The notes below the pieces were generated by a model that was not told where the DNA came from, ran no database searches, and saw only the letters and a list, made by a program, of their open reading frames with translations. 64,000 nucleotides of DNA from Pisolithus tinctorius (lineage: Eukaryota > Basidiomycota > Agaricomycetes > Boletales > Pisolithaceae): the NCBI GenBank assembly GCA_024663395.1, contig JANFAH010000035.1, positions 619,425 through 683,424 of the forward strand. Direction: 5' to 3'. Made by a program: the position numbers and the translations under genes. Position 1 is the stretch's first letter. Each line of letters begins with the position of its first letter. Of this stretch, positions 45,285 through 57,600 are shown piece by piece.

Positions 45285-47517
45285 ATGGCCAGCAGTGATC
45301 ACAGTACTAATGGTGTTAATACTTCAGATGAGGAGGACTTTTCCTCCAATGAGGAATCTAGCTCGGATAGCACAGAGACAGCAAAATCTGCGCCGGGAAA
45401 GCTGAGACTGGATGAACTTCAAATCCTCCAAGACGGTCTAAAGGATTGGAAGGAAGCTGACACAAACAAAAGGGCCTCACTGATGGAGGGCATGCGGAAC
45501 AAAATCAAGCAGCTGGATGCCAACAAGAGCCTCAAACAAAATGAATGGAATAGAAAACGGACAGTAAGCTTAACAGTATTGATGTGCTTGCAGTCGTGTT
45601 AAGTATATTTTACAGGCCATCAAGAACTGGATGTATAACAACAGTCGGTCCCGGGCATGGAAGGCCTTGGTCAAGTATGGCTCCAAATGGACGGCCCTAA
45701 AGGTGATCAAGCTGCAGTGTAAGAAGGATATCCAGCAAGTACTTGTGAAGGCCGGAATACAGCCTGGGACATTGGCTATGATCAAACACTATCAACCGGC
45801 CATTCAGAAGGTAGTCCAGTCATTGACCAAGGCTGAATTGGACCAGGCAGCACGTTTGGCGAAAGAGTGGAACGAGAGAAAGCCGCCACCTGAAGCCCAG
45901 GCAGAGTAAGCATCCAAGGTCTCCCATGGGCAATACTAACTTAAATGCAGGGCCGCAACAAGTAAGGGCCGAAAGTATGCAAAACAGTTTGCGTACGACA
46001 TGTGGAAGCAGTGTGGGATGAGAGTGGTGATCATGTCGGCATGGAAGGACAAGGATGGCGAAGTGATGGTTGGAGTGTGAGTGCTTTCCTGACAGGCTTC
46101 ACCATATCTGACCGGTGTAGGAATGACTTCAATGACGAGCTGGGCGATGGAGAGCTCTATTCGGATTGGGAAGACCTTCATGGAAAGTGGTCAGCCTACG
46201 CAAAGAAGGCCTTCAGGGCCAATGGTACGGAGGATGGCAGCGGAGAGGATGAGGCTGGTCAAACCACAGTAAAAGCACGGAAAGGAAAAAAGCGGTCTCA
46301 ATTCTCCCTGTCCACCAATGACGATGGCACGCCCGTTCTCGAATCTCTTGGACTTATGGACACCGGAATTGAAGGACATCATGAGGGTATTCGTAACCAG
46401 CCATTATCGTACGTGCCAATTTCCACGGGCGATGAGTTACTAACATCTAAACACAGGCTTGGCTTGTGGGAAGACGAATGCCAGTGTACCTTGGGCCGCA
46501 ATAGCTGACAACCGGGCATCCTACGTGTCTTCCAAGTATCTTCCTCCCAATATACCATTCAAAGAGCCCACCAGGCTGACACATCATGAACTAATTGAAA
46601 CCTTGGAGTTCTGGAAGGAGCGACAGCAGGAGCACCCAGAAGATGTCTTCCAGTTCCAAAGGTGGAGATCTCAGGATGGTTCTCTGGAGGAGCCGGTCTC
46701 CAAACACCAATGCCGGTCAGACAAAGCCAAAGGGAAGAGACCCTGGACGGAAGGTGAGGTCATGATCAATTTGGATATACATAACTGATGGCGCATTAAG
46801 TAAATTCCGATGATGGCTCCAACTACGGACATCACTCAGAGGAGGAACCAGCTCCTCCCACAAAACCTTCCACCAAACGGCAACGGATAGATGGTATGTC
46901 GGAGCTGGTCAGATTTTTTACTGGTAACCCTAACATGACCTTGGAATTGTGTGCTGTAGATCATCCCACTGGAACATCCAATGCACAGGAGGACAACAGA
47001 CGGCGGAACCAGTCCACATCAGACCGGCGCAATACGGCTACTGCATACCCCAATCCAGCTGGTAAGTGGTATCCGGCAACAATGAATATTGCTGATAGAA
47101 TTGTATCAGACAATCATGCCAATGATGGTGTCGATTCAACAGCAAGGAAGCCCAAGCCCAAGCCAAGAATCAGATCCAATGGTCGGTTTCCATGCACACT
47201 TGGTTAATCCTCTCATTACAGCATTCTACAGCAGCCCAGAATGATAAGACGGTCATATCACCTAATGATGGTAGGTATACATCCATAACACAATTACACA
47301 CGCTTATCTATGTCAGGAGTTGATCCGGTGGGTAGGAATTCGAATGCCAGGCCTAGAGGCCGTGCGATGGACAGGGACGATAGACTGTTGGATCAAGCAG
47401 AAGCGGATGGTGTGGCTCGTTGCCCAGAGCGGAATCGTAGGCCCCCACGGCGGCCAGATGATAATTATCCTACTCCAACAATGAGGAGGCAAGGTAGAAT
47501 TGAGGCCGGTACCTAAT
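45285..47517 (+). CDS. Element-associated protein, multi-exon, unknown function
   Basis: Exon 1 45285-45563 (MASSDHSTNGVNTSDEED; acidic, then GKLRLDELQILQDGLKDW). Exon 2 45616-45906 (TAIKNWMYNNSRSRAWKA to RLAKEWNERKPPP). The next exons carry QFAYDMWKQCGMRVVIMSAW, KDKDGEVMVGV, SDWEDLHGKWSAYA, and further on HELIETLEFWKERQ. The 3' part (46800-47517) is basic and Arg-rich and its exon borders are unclear. The WKQCGMRVVIMSAW block looks like a conserved core, but I cannot assign a family. It is divergent from the KDZ transposase with about 480 bp between the starts. Confidence 0.55.
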
Positions 47518-47725
47518 GGTTTCCCATAGACTGGCGACAAACATATATAGTGCACAGTGCAAGAATTGCCGGTGAATTACCGGCCCCATAGCTACCACGT
47601 ACCATAACCCACTGTCACAATCCAATCACGGCCAATTTGTGCACTTCTCCAATTCCATTCAACATAATGTTCATTGAAATGAGTTAAATATACAAATTAA
47701 AGCTGGTCTGGTTTAAGACGGTAGC

Positions 47726-48888
47726 CTACAACTGCCGCTCTTCCTCCACAAGATTTGCTAACTGTTGCCGGAATCTGGTAAGCATGGCATGCCGCTCAAC
47801 ATGTGATCGCCACTCCCTGGTTGCATCCACCAGGGTATTCGCATAATACCTATATGCAGTGATCAGATTGGCATCGTGTGCGGCATTGATGTCTGGCTGA
47901 CGCGCCCCACTCCTAGCCACAATACCGGAGATCCGCCTTGACATTTGAACTGGTAGACATGTTTAGCTATGGTTGTGTAGGAACTTCTGGACTTACGCTC
48001 GGTTTGTGGAGTATCAACTCCCGGCTGTATGGCGAACTCCTGGGAGACTGCGAAAAGCTCTGAATGCGACAACGGGATTGGAACTGGCGATGGGGATCTA
48101 GCCGGTGGTATCGATGTGGAGCTGAATGATGCAGGAGCGTCTGAAAGGTCCATAGGTTGATGAGGACCGGGGAAATTGCCGCCAGGCAATGTGAATGTTG
48201 TTGGGCTGGGAACCGGGATAGGATTGTGACGGGCTGGTGACACAGAGGCAGTCAAGGACCGAAATTGGGGCTCATGCAATAGGATGAGCGGTCGTGATGA
48301 TTGGCCAGCTGCTTGAGTTGGGTAGATGTGAGCTGATGATCTTGTGGCAGCAGGCGACTGAAATGCCGGTTCTTGTAAAGGACTGACCGGTGGGGACTGA
48401 AATGGTGGGGGCAACCCCCAAGGCGGCTCGTGCAATGGAGTACCTGGGGAAACAGGCGGTGGTGATTTGTCCCATGCCGGCTCAAGTAATGGGGGTGCTG
48501 TCAGAGAGGTGTGTTGATATGGAGTCCCAAGGAGGCTCAACCAATGGGCTGCTAGAGGAGGGAGACGGTGCAAATGACTCCCATGCTGGCTCTATCAAAG
48601 GTGATCTGGGCGAACCAGGGGACTGGAAGGAGGGTTCCGGTCTGGTTGTGCGTGTTGTTTGAGCTGGGGACAGCTCGAAAGGTGGCTCGCATAACGGGGA
48701 TGATGGCGTGTCTGGCAGGTCATCTTCAGTAAGCATTTCCTGATCCTCATCGAGAGATGTGAGCCGCTGCATATCATGGCGTGACGGAATTACTGCACAC
48801 AGTCATTAGAAGTAATGGTCCTTGGACCGGCTGACTTACAGAGTTTATCTGGACTGCCAGAACTGAATCTAACATTTCTGGGAGCCAT
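47726..48888 (-). pseudogene. Proline-rich protein with repeated L-x-E-P-x-[WF] motifs, probable frameshift
   Basis: Start 48888 (MAPRNVRFSSGSPDKL); intron 48839-48793; large exon from 48792. At least six motifs of the type PLxEPxW/F occur: PLCEPPF, PLIEPAW, PLVEPPW, LLEPAW, PLHEPPW, PLQEPAF. They are spaced 15-30 residues apart in Ser/Pro-rich sequence. Between the third and fourth motif (about 48500) the frame changes without a usable intron. The last exon (47942-47726; NLITAYRYYANTLVDATREW, LANLVEEERQL) is helical. Regular short linear motifs suggest a multivalent binding scaffold; no family recognised. Confidence 0.5.
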
Positions 48889-49408
48889 ATGAAAGTTCGA
48901 AACGTTGTAGGCGCCGTGGGGATTACACCGATGTTTGAGAATGATTTCGGTACCAGTGATAAGACTAGAACATGGCCGGCACCGCCGGCAGGCACCTTGT
49001 TTACCACGCCAGAACCCAGTCATGACCAGTGGGTTTTGCCGTGCGGAGTCAATTGTCAGGCAGATGCGCAGATGTCGAACAAAGCGTCTCATTTTGGGCT
49101 GGAGTGACCTTATAAACAAGGTGATTGTATTACACAATATTTTTTCACGAGTCATCATGCAGGATGTGCAAGTGCATACATAATGTAAATGGGCACTTAG
49201 TGGAATGACTGTCAACTGCCATACAATACTCCCAGCAAAATATGTTCAATGGTTTAAACCAGTACATTGAATATTGTAAATCACAGCATCACCGGAGTGA
49301 GCATTTGTATTGTGCTTATGTAAGCCTGTTGAATGGTGTATGCTAGCCAGCGAATTCACCACACCGCTCAAGCACCCACCACCTGCACACCCAGGGTTAA
49401 ACAGCACT

Positions 49409-51282
49409 ATGTCTACCGCCAACACCAGCACCTTCATCTGGCACAATCGACTGACAACATCCAGCCGGTCATCACCACTGAAAATGCCAAGGCAGATGGT
49501 CGAGGAGGCTGCCAGGGTTACAATGCAGGAACTAAAAGGGCTTCGCGGCCGGATGGTACGCACTGGCGCAAAGCGGCTCAGCTTGTGTGGGCCCAGCTGG
49601 TAAGTGAAATTGCAGCCATGATATCCATTCCTGACATCTATGTAGGGAATGGTCCGCACGGTTGTTCAACATCTACCCCTGGCATTCGAGATTCCTCCGC
49701 ATCTTATTGCTATTGATATGCACATGGTTGACCCGGCAATAATCGTAGCAATGCAGACGTGGCCCCCTTTCAACCAGATGATGACAGCACGAGAGGGCCG
49801 ATGTGAAGGATCATCCATGGTATCGCCTTCGTCACCAGCCTAAGTCTCACCCATATTACAAGGTGATGGAGGAGCTTACCGGGCCTTCGTCGAGGGCCGA
49901 GCACCAGGCACAGCCGGTGGGATAAGGGGAAGGGGAAAGAGTTGGGTACGGATGAGGCTCAAGGGACTCGGCTTCCAGGTGAGCACTGATTCTGACGATG
50001 GCAAATTGGGTAGACCACTGACACGGGATCCGAACATGCACCCACAGACATTACGGCTAAGACCACTGGAGTTGCGATGCAGAAGCCGGGAAATGAAGAG
50101 GATCAGAACCGGGAGAAGGCACGGGGCCATAGCCAGTCAAGACGTGGCCGGGCCAGCAGCCAAGCCTGTCGATGCCAGTGATCAGACCAGTAGAGGCCGG
50201 AGCCAGTCAAGGAGACCAACGAAGAAGGCAAAACCAGTCGACGAGGATGTGCAGGACCGGCGAGACATCAACAACCTCCCAAGTCTTGGGAGGTAGTGCC
50301 GGAAGCTGAGCAGTGTGTGAGATGCCGGGACAGGAGTTTGGCCCTGTACGGTGCTAGCTGGCAGGGCATGCTGGCAATGCCACTGTACGAAATACTCATG
50401 CAGCTTGTTCAAGGGGAGGGGAGACAAGTCTGAGATGCAGCAAAAAGCCTCCCGATCAAGGCCTCGCCAGCAACGATCCCCAGAAGACACCGCCGGCCTT
50501 CCCAACCACTTCAATGCTTGCTGCGCCAGCTCCATCGACCGGTCAACGAGCCAAACGTCAAAGGGCACCAAGCTGAAATCAATCCGCCGGTCCATCCAAA
50601 ATAACAAGCTGTCATTCATCTCCTGGCCCACGGACTGGCCGCCCCAGTAAGTTGTTCACAGTCCTATATTTTTGGCTAATCGGTTGAACTAATATTTCTA
50701 TTGAGTAGTGGAAATTATTACTCCGTCATGGCTATCCCGGTCACGGTCTCGTGCAAGAAGCGCTGCAACAGACCCACCCATCACTCCAGCGCTGGACTAC
50801 TACAACCGGTGCCGATGATCTGTGCCATTGTGACGAATATCGGGAAGAGGTTACCATCCTAAAGCGGGAGAATGCTGACATGAGGCGGGAGATAGAAGTA
50901 AACCCGTACTGAGCTTGCCGCTCTCCATCAGGTGGTAGATGCCATCCGTAATCACCTATTCCTGGCCCCAGACGTGCTTAACCATCCTCTGGTCCCATTT
51001 CATGCTACCTCCAACCCTACACCGGTACCTCACATGCCGGTCATGGTCGAACTTGGCACTGCCACCAGTGTTGTAGAGGTTCAATCATCCCGAAGCGGCT
51101 CAAGACAGGAGTCCACTGAACCCCCCCCGGCTTCATTCGAGGGAGGTGCTGGCTTGGAAGTACCTCCTTCAAATGTTGAACCTGTGCATGGACCTGCTGG
51201 AGGTCCGGCAATCTCTATTACTCCGCCACCACCAGCAGTTGGATCAGCGCCCGAACAGGAAGGTAGGATGGAGGTCGACTAA
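49409..51282 (+). pseudogene. C6 zinc-cluster-like protein with coiled coil, probable frameshift
   Basis: Coding-like pieces in order: KRASRPDGTHWRKAAQLVW, ending in a donor at about 49602; a basic Ser/Arg-rich segment (SRGRSQSRRPTKKAKPVD, about 50180-50250); CVRCRDRSLA, then after a one-base frame change RACWQCHCTKYSCSL; a coiled coil EVTILKRENADMRREIE; and a Pro/Ser-rich C-terminus ending GRMEVD at 51282. Two CxxC-type halves rich in Lys/Arg resemble fungal zinc clusters, suggesting DNA or RNA binding. Exon borders are uncertain. Confidence 0.45.
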
Positions 51283-51859
51283 CATTAATGTACATGTCAT
51301 TTCACAATCCATTCGTGTTTTTTTGTCTTTGTACTTGTACTTTGTTAGCTGGAGCAATATATTCTATATTGTCAAAATGCGATCTCCAGGAAGAAGTAGC
51401 TACCGCTGCTGGTAGTTGTTACTGTATGCTTCAGATACTGGAAAACAATCTGGTACGGTGATGTCTGTACCAAGGCCGTGGTGTGACAAGTGCTAAGGGC
51501 CAATGGAGTCATGGTTCACCTAGATGATTGAATGATGACTGGCTGGCATAACTCAATTGCTTTTGCTGTATAGCATGATGGTGGCTTTCATGGTATTGTT
51601 CTGGCTTCCTGGAGGCCGTAAGGCATTGAATTCACAGTTTAAATGTACTGGGTAGTTGGCTAGTCTTCTGGACATTACCAGAGCCACCATTGTGGTAATA
51701 CATGCATCTCTGGCATGGTACTGGTACCAGTACATACATACACTGTGGACCTGCTCCTGGGAGGTCAGGCAGGTCAGGCATGGCATGGTATGATTTCTGG
51801 GCGGGCCTCCATGCCATTGGTGCCAGGAAAGCTTGACTGATGGCCTCATGGCATTGGTG

Positions 51860-53070
51860 GATGTGCCGGAACTCCTTACAATGGTGCTGTGACAGCCTGC
51901 ATGATGGCCTCATGGAATTGGGGATGTGCCAGAACATATGGCATAGGTGCCGGCACGGCTTCCACAGTGTTGGTGTTGTGCTGGAACACATTACGATGGT
52001 GCCGGGATGGCTTGCATGATGGAGTCATGGAATTGGGGATATGCCGGAATACATGGAACCGGTGCCGGTCCGGCTTCCATGGCATTGGTGCTGTGCCAGA
52101 ACACATTACAATGGCATGGGTTCCGGGATGGCTTCCACAGCATTGGTGTTGTGCCGGAACACATTACATTACAATGGTGCCGGAATGGCCTGCATGATGG
52201 CCCCATGGCATTGGGGATGTGCCGGCACTAATTGCAAAGGTTCCGGGATGGCTTGCATGATGGACCTATCACATTGGGGATATGCCGGAATACATAGAGC
52301 TGGTGCCGGGACGCCCTCCATGGCATTGGGGATGTGCCGGAACTCATTACAAAGGTGCCGGGATGGTTTGCATGATGGACCTGTGGCATTGGGGATATGC
52401 CGGAATACATGGAACTGGTGCCAGTACACATTACAATGGCACCAGAATGGCCTGCATGATAGGCCTCATGGTATTTGGGATGGCTGGAACATACGGCATT
52501 GGTTCCGGCACGGCTTCCATGGCATTGGTGTTGTGCTGGAACACATTCCAATGGGTGCCGGGATGGCCTGCATGATGGCCCCATGGCATTGGGGATGTGC
52601 TGGAACACATGGACCTGGTGCTGGTGCTGGCTTACAATACATTGGTGCCAGGACAGCTTCCATGATGGCCCCAAGGCAGTGGCGATGTGCCAGAGCACGT
52701 GGCATTGTGCCAGTTCACATTCAATCAGTGCCGGCATGGACGGCTTCCATGGCATTAGTCCTGGGTTTGTGTTGGCCTGGATCACATTGCTTTGGTGCTG
52801 GGACGCGTTGGATGGCATTGGTATTGGGTCTGCCCATGTGGAATCGATCCCAGGACAGCCAGCATGGCATTGGTGTTGTGCCGGCCTGCATGGCATTGGT
52901 ATTGGGCCTATTCCTATTGCATTGGTGTTGGCCCGGCTCGCATGGCATTCGTCCCAGGATGGCCTGCATGGCATTTGTGGTGGGCCGGCCCATGTGGCAG
53001 TGTTGCCGGGACGGCTAGCATGGCATTGGTGTTGGGCCGGCTTGCATGACAGTGCTGCCAGGGGTGAACT
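51860..53070 (+). repeat. Degenerate satellite of GCCGGGATGGCTTGCATG units
   Basis: Dozens of variant units of about 60-85 bp built from TGCCGGGATGGCTTGCATGA, TGG...CATTGGGGATATGCCGG and AACACATTACAATGGTGCC. Long ORFs appear on both strands (up to 325 codons on plus, 248 on minus), with low-complexity translations such as HWCCAGTHY. These are consequences of the array. Confidence 0.85.
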
Positions 53071-53423
53071 CAGGCGCTGAGCCCATCCATACCTTCTGGG
53101 ACACCCAACTCTGGGCTTACCTGGGACTACTCATATTGCAGTGGCTACACCCTAGTCCCACAGCTGGCTTGTACCCCATGATGACAATTCTAACCTCTGC
53201 GCGGCCATTCTCTATAGTGACTCCTACTTATGGGCTCAGCTGTATGCTACGGTGACACTCATTTATTGGCCCCCCCCCATAGTCCATGATGACACTTACT
53301 CCCCAGCCTGCTTGTAACTGACAATGACAATTCAAACCACAGCTGCACCATTCCTCATGACAACATTTCCTCTCAGGCTCAGCTGTACTACATGGTGACA
53401 CTCATCAGTTGGGCTCTCCCATA
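53071..53423. repeat. Degenerate direct repeats next to the satellite
   Basis: Recurring words (GGGCTCAGCTGTATGCTA and GCTCAGCTGTACTACATG with GGTGACACTCAT; CCATGATGACA) suggest two or three old units of about 155 bp. No gene. Confidence 0.45.
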
Positions 53424-54500
53424 CTACAAGGTGACAATAGGTTCATGGCTCTCATGTAACCCACGTGCACAAGCCATACATGGGCTCAACTTCCGCTGGC
53501 CCGTCACCAACGGCCAATTGTCAGCCTCCGCTGACCGTCTCATACGGCCTAACCAGGTGCATGGGCTCTTGACCTGGGAGCTTAAATCCGAGTTCGCATG
53601 AGGAACATATTGGCTGGAAAGAAGACCACAAAGGCTACGGATGTGTGTGTAGATGATCGGGCTGGCAGGGGGACCTGAAGAGGGAGGGGGGGAGAACAGA
53701 TGATGGGTAGAGTGCACACATGTGCGGGTATGAGATGTGGATGGCGATGATATCATCGAGTAGGTGGGGGACGTGGGAGTGGACATGGAAGGAATCCTAC
53801 ATCTTGAGGGAGGGGATCTTGGGGTGTTTGAGGAGCTTACTAGGTCTGCGTCAACTTGGAGAGTGCGGAGACTGTTGGTGATTGCATCTACTATACCACA
53901 GTTAAACCTGTCAGTTTGCAAAATGTGAAGTCAAAAATCACCATCATTAAGCACTTCAGTAGATGTTAGCAAGGGAGGCATGAGTCCTTCAATGCCTTTC
54001 ACCACAACGAATGCTAAAGCCTCCCAGAATGAGGCAGTGTGACGCTTTTTGAGATACTTGAATGTACCCTCGGCGCGTGTTACACTTTCCCTAATTTGTT
54101 GATGGATTAAGTGTTGCAAGTTGAAAAGGTGTGAAAGTGCTTCACCTAGTACGGTGAACCCCAGGTGGTGCACCTATTACCACAGCGTGAAAGCCTTCGT
54201 CATCGTGGAGCAGGTTTCGCATGTTTCGAGAGTCGCCCAATGCAGCAAGTAATTGTGTAGGGCTCGGGTTGGCTGGCAGTGCATTCACGATGGGCTGCAG
54301 TGTTCTGCATACAAGTTGGGCCTCCCGTTCGGAAATACATTGAATGGCGATTGGTAATGGCGGCGATGCTCTCCCACACTCCATGCGAGGACTACATTGC
54401 TTCATGTCAGTACCGCACACAATAATTGAGTGACATGTAAAGTACCAGTCCGAGTCTCGATAGATGCCTGTCACCAGGCCACCAATGACTGCCCACATGT
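53424..54500 (-). pseudogene. Unrecognised minus-strand gene remnant
   Basis: Pieces NVEYMWAVIGGLVTGIY, CISEREAQLVCRTLQPIV, HHLGFTVLGEALSHLFNL, FWEALAFVVVKGIEGL and DRFNCGIVDAITNSLRTL follow one another in minus-strand order. One frame change lies near 54160 and a likely intron at 53900-53935. Composition is protein-like. No family recognised. It sits directly downstream of the alpha-kinase. Confidence 0.3.
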
Positions 54501-54607
54501 ACTCTACGTTAGTTGAGGGGACGGCCATGTTGAATTGGAGCAAGGACCGCTTCAGCAAGAGCAAGCACCAATTTATAGCAAGCATCAATGAGTGTACTAC
54601 ACAAGAT

Positions 54608-57600
54608 TCACGGAAGCCATACAGCCAAAGAACCTTTACTTTCAACAGTAATCAGAAACACCCCTCCTGTGTTGTGAGTCTTTCCTTTGCACGACGCTGT
54701 CCCTGAGCTTTGGGCCTTCCCCTTGCCAAACACCTCTAGCTGGAATCCCGGCCATTTGCAATACTTGTTACAGACGTGCTGGTGCTCAAACACTGCAACT
54801 TCATCCTCCAGATTACCTTCCCCAAACAAGATCCAGCCTTGGTTAACGTCGCTGGAAAGCAAGGTGATTCATCAGTCTATTACACACAATCAGAGCGTCA
54901 GGTGGTTATTGCGCACGGTGTCACACACCAAAGGTGTTGTGGACATGGTTACAGCTGACTCTGCCTAACTCGTTGATGAGTTGCGCACAATGCCCAAGCA
55001 TGCAGATGAAGACTAAAGGCCTCATGCGTAGAAAGACTGTCAGACGTGAACAGTCATCCTTTGCACAAGATCGAGTCGTCAGTGCTAAAGAGAAAAGAGG
55101 AAGTGAGTTAAGCGCGCATTAAAGGTTTTTAGCGCCCATGTACGGCATTCCGGTTTTCGTCATATCTCTGCCATTTCCAAAGATATCGACTCCATTCCCA
55201 TGCTCGCTTAAAGTGCTCAGCCCCACGATTCTTCCTTCCAGATTTGGAGAGGATCCTTGCACCCTGCGCGTTTCTACAGCACTCCATCCATCAGATGCTC
55301 ATTTCGCTAAGTCCATCAATCATGGCCACCTCTTCGTCAATCATCTCGCTTGTCTCATTTGCCAGAGACAGTGGCTACGTATATCTGCCAGGCATTCCCA
55401 CCAGCTTCCATCCTGAAGCCCCCTGGTTCATCCCATCATTGTCAGCCCTGTCTCGTCCCATGCAGCTTGGTCAGTGTGTTCTCCTTGTCAGTATGACTTC
55501 CAGAAGGACATTCTTTGGTCGCCTCAGGTCTGTCACTCAGTTAGAAAGGTCTTATGTGGTCATTTCAGTCTCCCCGGTTGATGAAGCATATGGATCGTTC
55601 CTCCCTGCTCCCTGCACTGTCTTTATTCCAGTCTCGTCCATCATTCTTCCCACATTGCAACAGCTGCAGTATAATCTACTGTCCTCCAGCCTCCCTGATC
55701 GCATTCATGACAAGTATGACATGCATCTTGCCTTCTTACTGCAAGATCCAGCAGAAGACGTCCCCCCTTCTCCTCCTCCTCCATCAGAGCCCCATTCATG
55801 AAGTTTTTGTTAACTTCGCTGAGAGGATGGAAGGGTGGGAGACACGATCGCGTATGCTCTCATTGCCCCACAGACCCCCAATGCCCTAGCCCCCTTTGAC
55901 ACCTGACTCATGCCCTTCAATTCTGGAATTAATACTTCCCTATCTGGAAACACCATCCATCTGTCATGCCATCTTTGGATCTAGAGATGTCTCCACCGAG
56001 ATCTAACTTGCATCGCCACCCCCTAATGTGATATCAGTGTGCTTACTCAGTTTCTGATTCTATTTGACTCGTTTTGTGACATTTTGACTATCCTTGACTC
56101 ATTCACTGCCAATACTTACCAATCCTCTTTGCTTGCTTACTTATCATTTCTCGCTTACTCATCATGATTACTCAGTCCTTACTCATTACTTACCAAGTGT
56201 TTGTGCCTTGTTTGTCACAAGCTGTGCTCCCCCCTCAGTATATAAACCCCCATGTACTTAGCTACCCACAATCAATCAGGAAGCAATTCAGAAGCAGTCC
56301 AGCAGTCAGTCCAGTGCCCATCTCGTCGTCGACAGTTGAGGCTCCACGAAGGGGTCTATCTGTCATCATTCACATACTTGGTAGTTGAGGCTCATTCGGA
56401 AGAGTCTATCTACCACCATTCATTATCTGAAGCTCCATCCACACTTAGTCAGCAAGTCTTGCTTAGTCATCCTCCCACTCCTGCATAACTCATCATCAAC
56501 TTGTGCAAGGAGCATGTTTCCTTGAAGCCCATTACTTGAAGTACCTTTCGGCTGAACACCTTCACTCTGTTCAGCATCCCCCATCCAATCATCACTCATT
56601 CATCTTCTCCTGCGTAACTTGTCGACAACTTGCGCTAGGAGCACCTCTACTTGAAGTTCCCCCCACATTTAGGTTTCTGCACTCCAGGTTCCGCGGAGGC
56701 ACACCACCACTCGCTCTACATTTGTCTTTTGTGTTGGTTTTGGTTGGTTTTCACCACCTTTCCACACTTTGACTCACAACGGGTGGGTGAGAATTTGGGG
56801 ATCTGATAACAGCGTCGTACTGCCTGCATAAGAAGTCACAGAAGTCAGTATATCAACGTACTATGATTGGATCCGAGGCAACTTACCTTGGTAATCAGAA
56901 ATGTATACTTGACCATTCATGTTGCTGTATTGGACATGTTGTGTGAATGCAAGAAATTCTGCCGTTTCATACCCGTACTTGCTGGGTTCAGGGAAGGGAT
57001 TGGGGTTGCTGTTGTGAATAAACTTCGTGAACTTCTTCGAACCGCCGCCACTGATTCCATCTGGGCCATCGTCAAATCTAATCAACTCCTTGGCAAGGTA
57101 CATAGCACTGGCAGAGCCAGGTTTTGGGGCATGAGGCCCTGTGGGACCACCCAGACGGTGTGAATACACGACCACTAGGCCAGCAACTACGAAACGCAAG
57201 ATGGGGATTTCGAAAGGAGGGGGATCTGTAGATTCGGAGATGCAATGATGGATGTAGTTGTAGGTCATGTTGAGGAGCGCCTTCGACCAGTACAAAATGT
57301 TGGCCTCCCGAACTAGCTTTATCGACTCTTCATGCAGTGTCAGTCATGTATAGGGTGGACCACCCTGTGCGACATCATACGGACGCTTGAGGACGATTTC
57401 TTCATTTGGGGTAGACCCAAGGGAGTTGGCCACGCTCCCGAAAATGTTGATTCAGGCGCATTGTGCTGTCTTAAATGCACCTACACCGATGATGTTGTGA
57501 CTGGAGTGAGTTACCAGGATCGTACCAGAGAGAGAATTGATCTTGTTGATGTCGAAGGTGTCGTTTCCCCTGACGAGCTCTGTTATGTCACGAGTGGGTA

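Noticed and set aside
52041..53018. 325-codon plus-strand ORF and 248-codon minus-strand ORF
   Set aside because: Both lie in a degenerate satellite. Translations are low complexity and frames are open on both strands because of the repeat.
56027..56812. Gypsy LTR from TGTTATCAG to TGATATCACA on the minus strand
   Set aside because: The proposed start overlaps the alpha-kinase exon (LLSDPQILTHP) and the flanks show no target duplication. A TATA-bearing LTR-like stretch inside remains possible.
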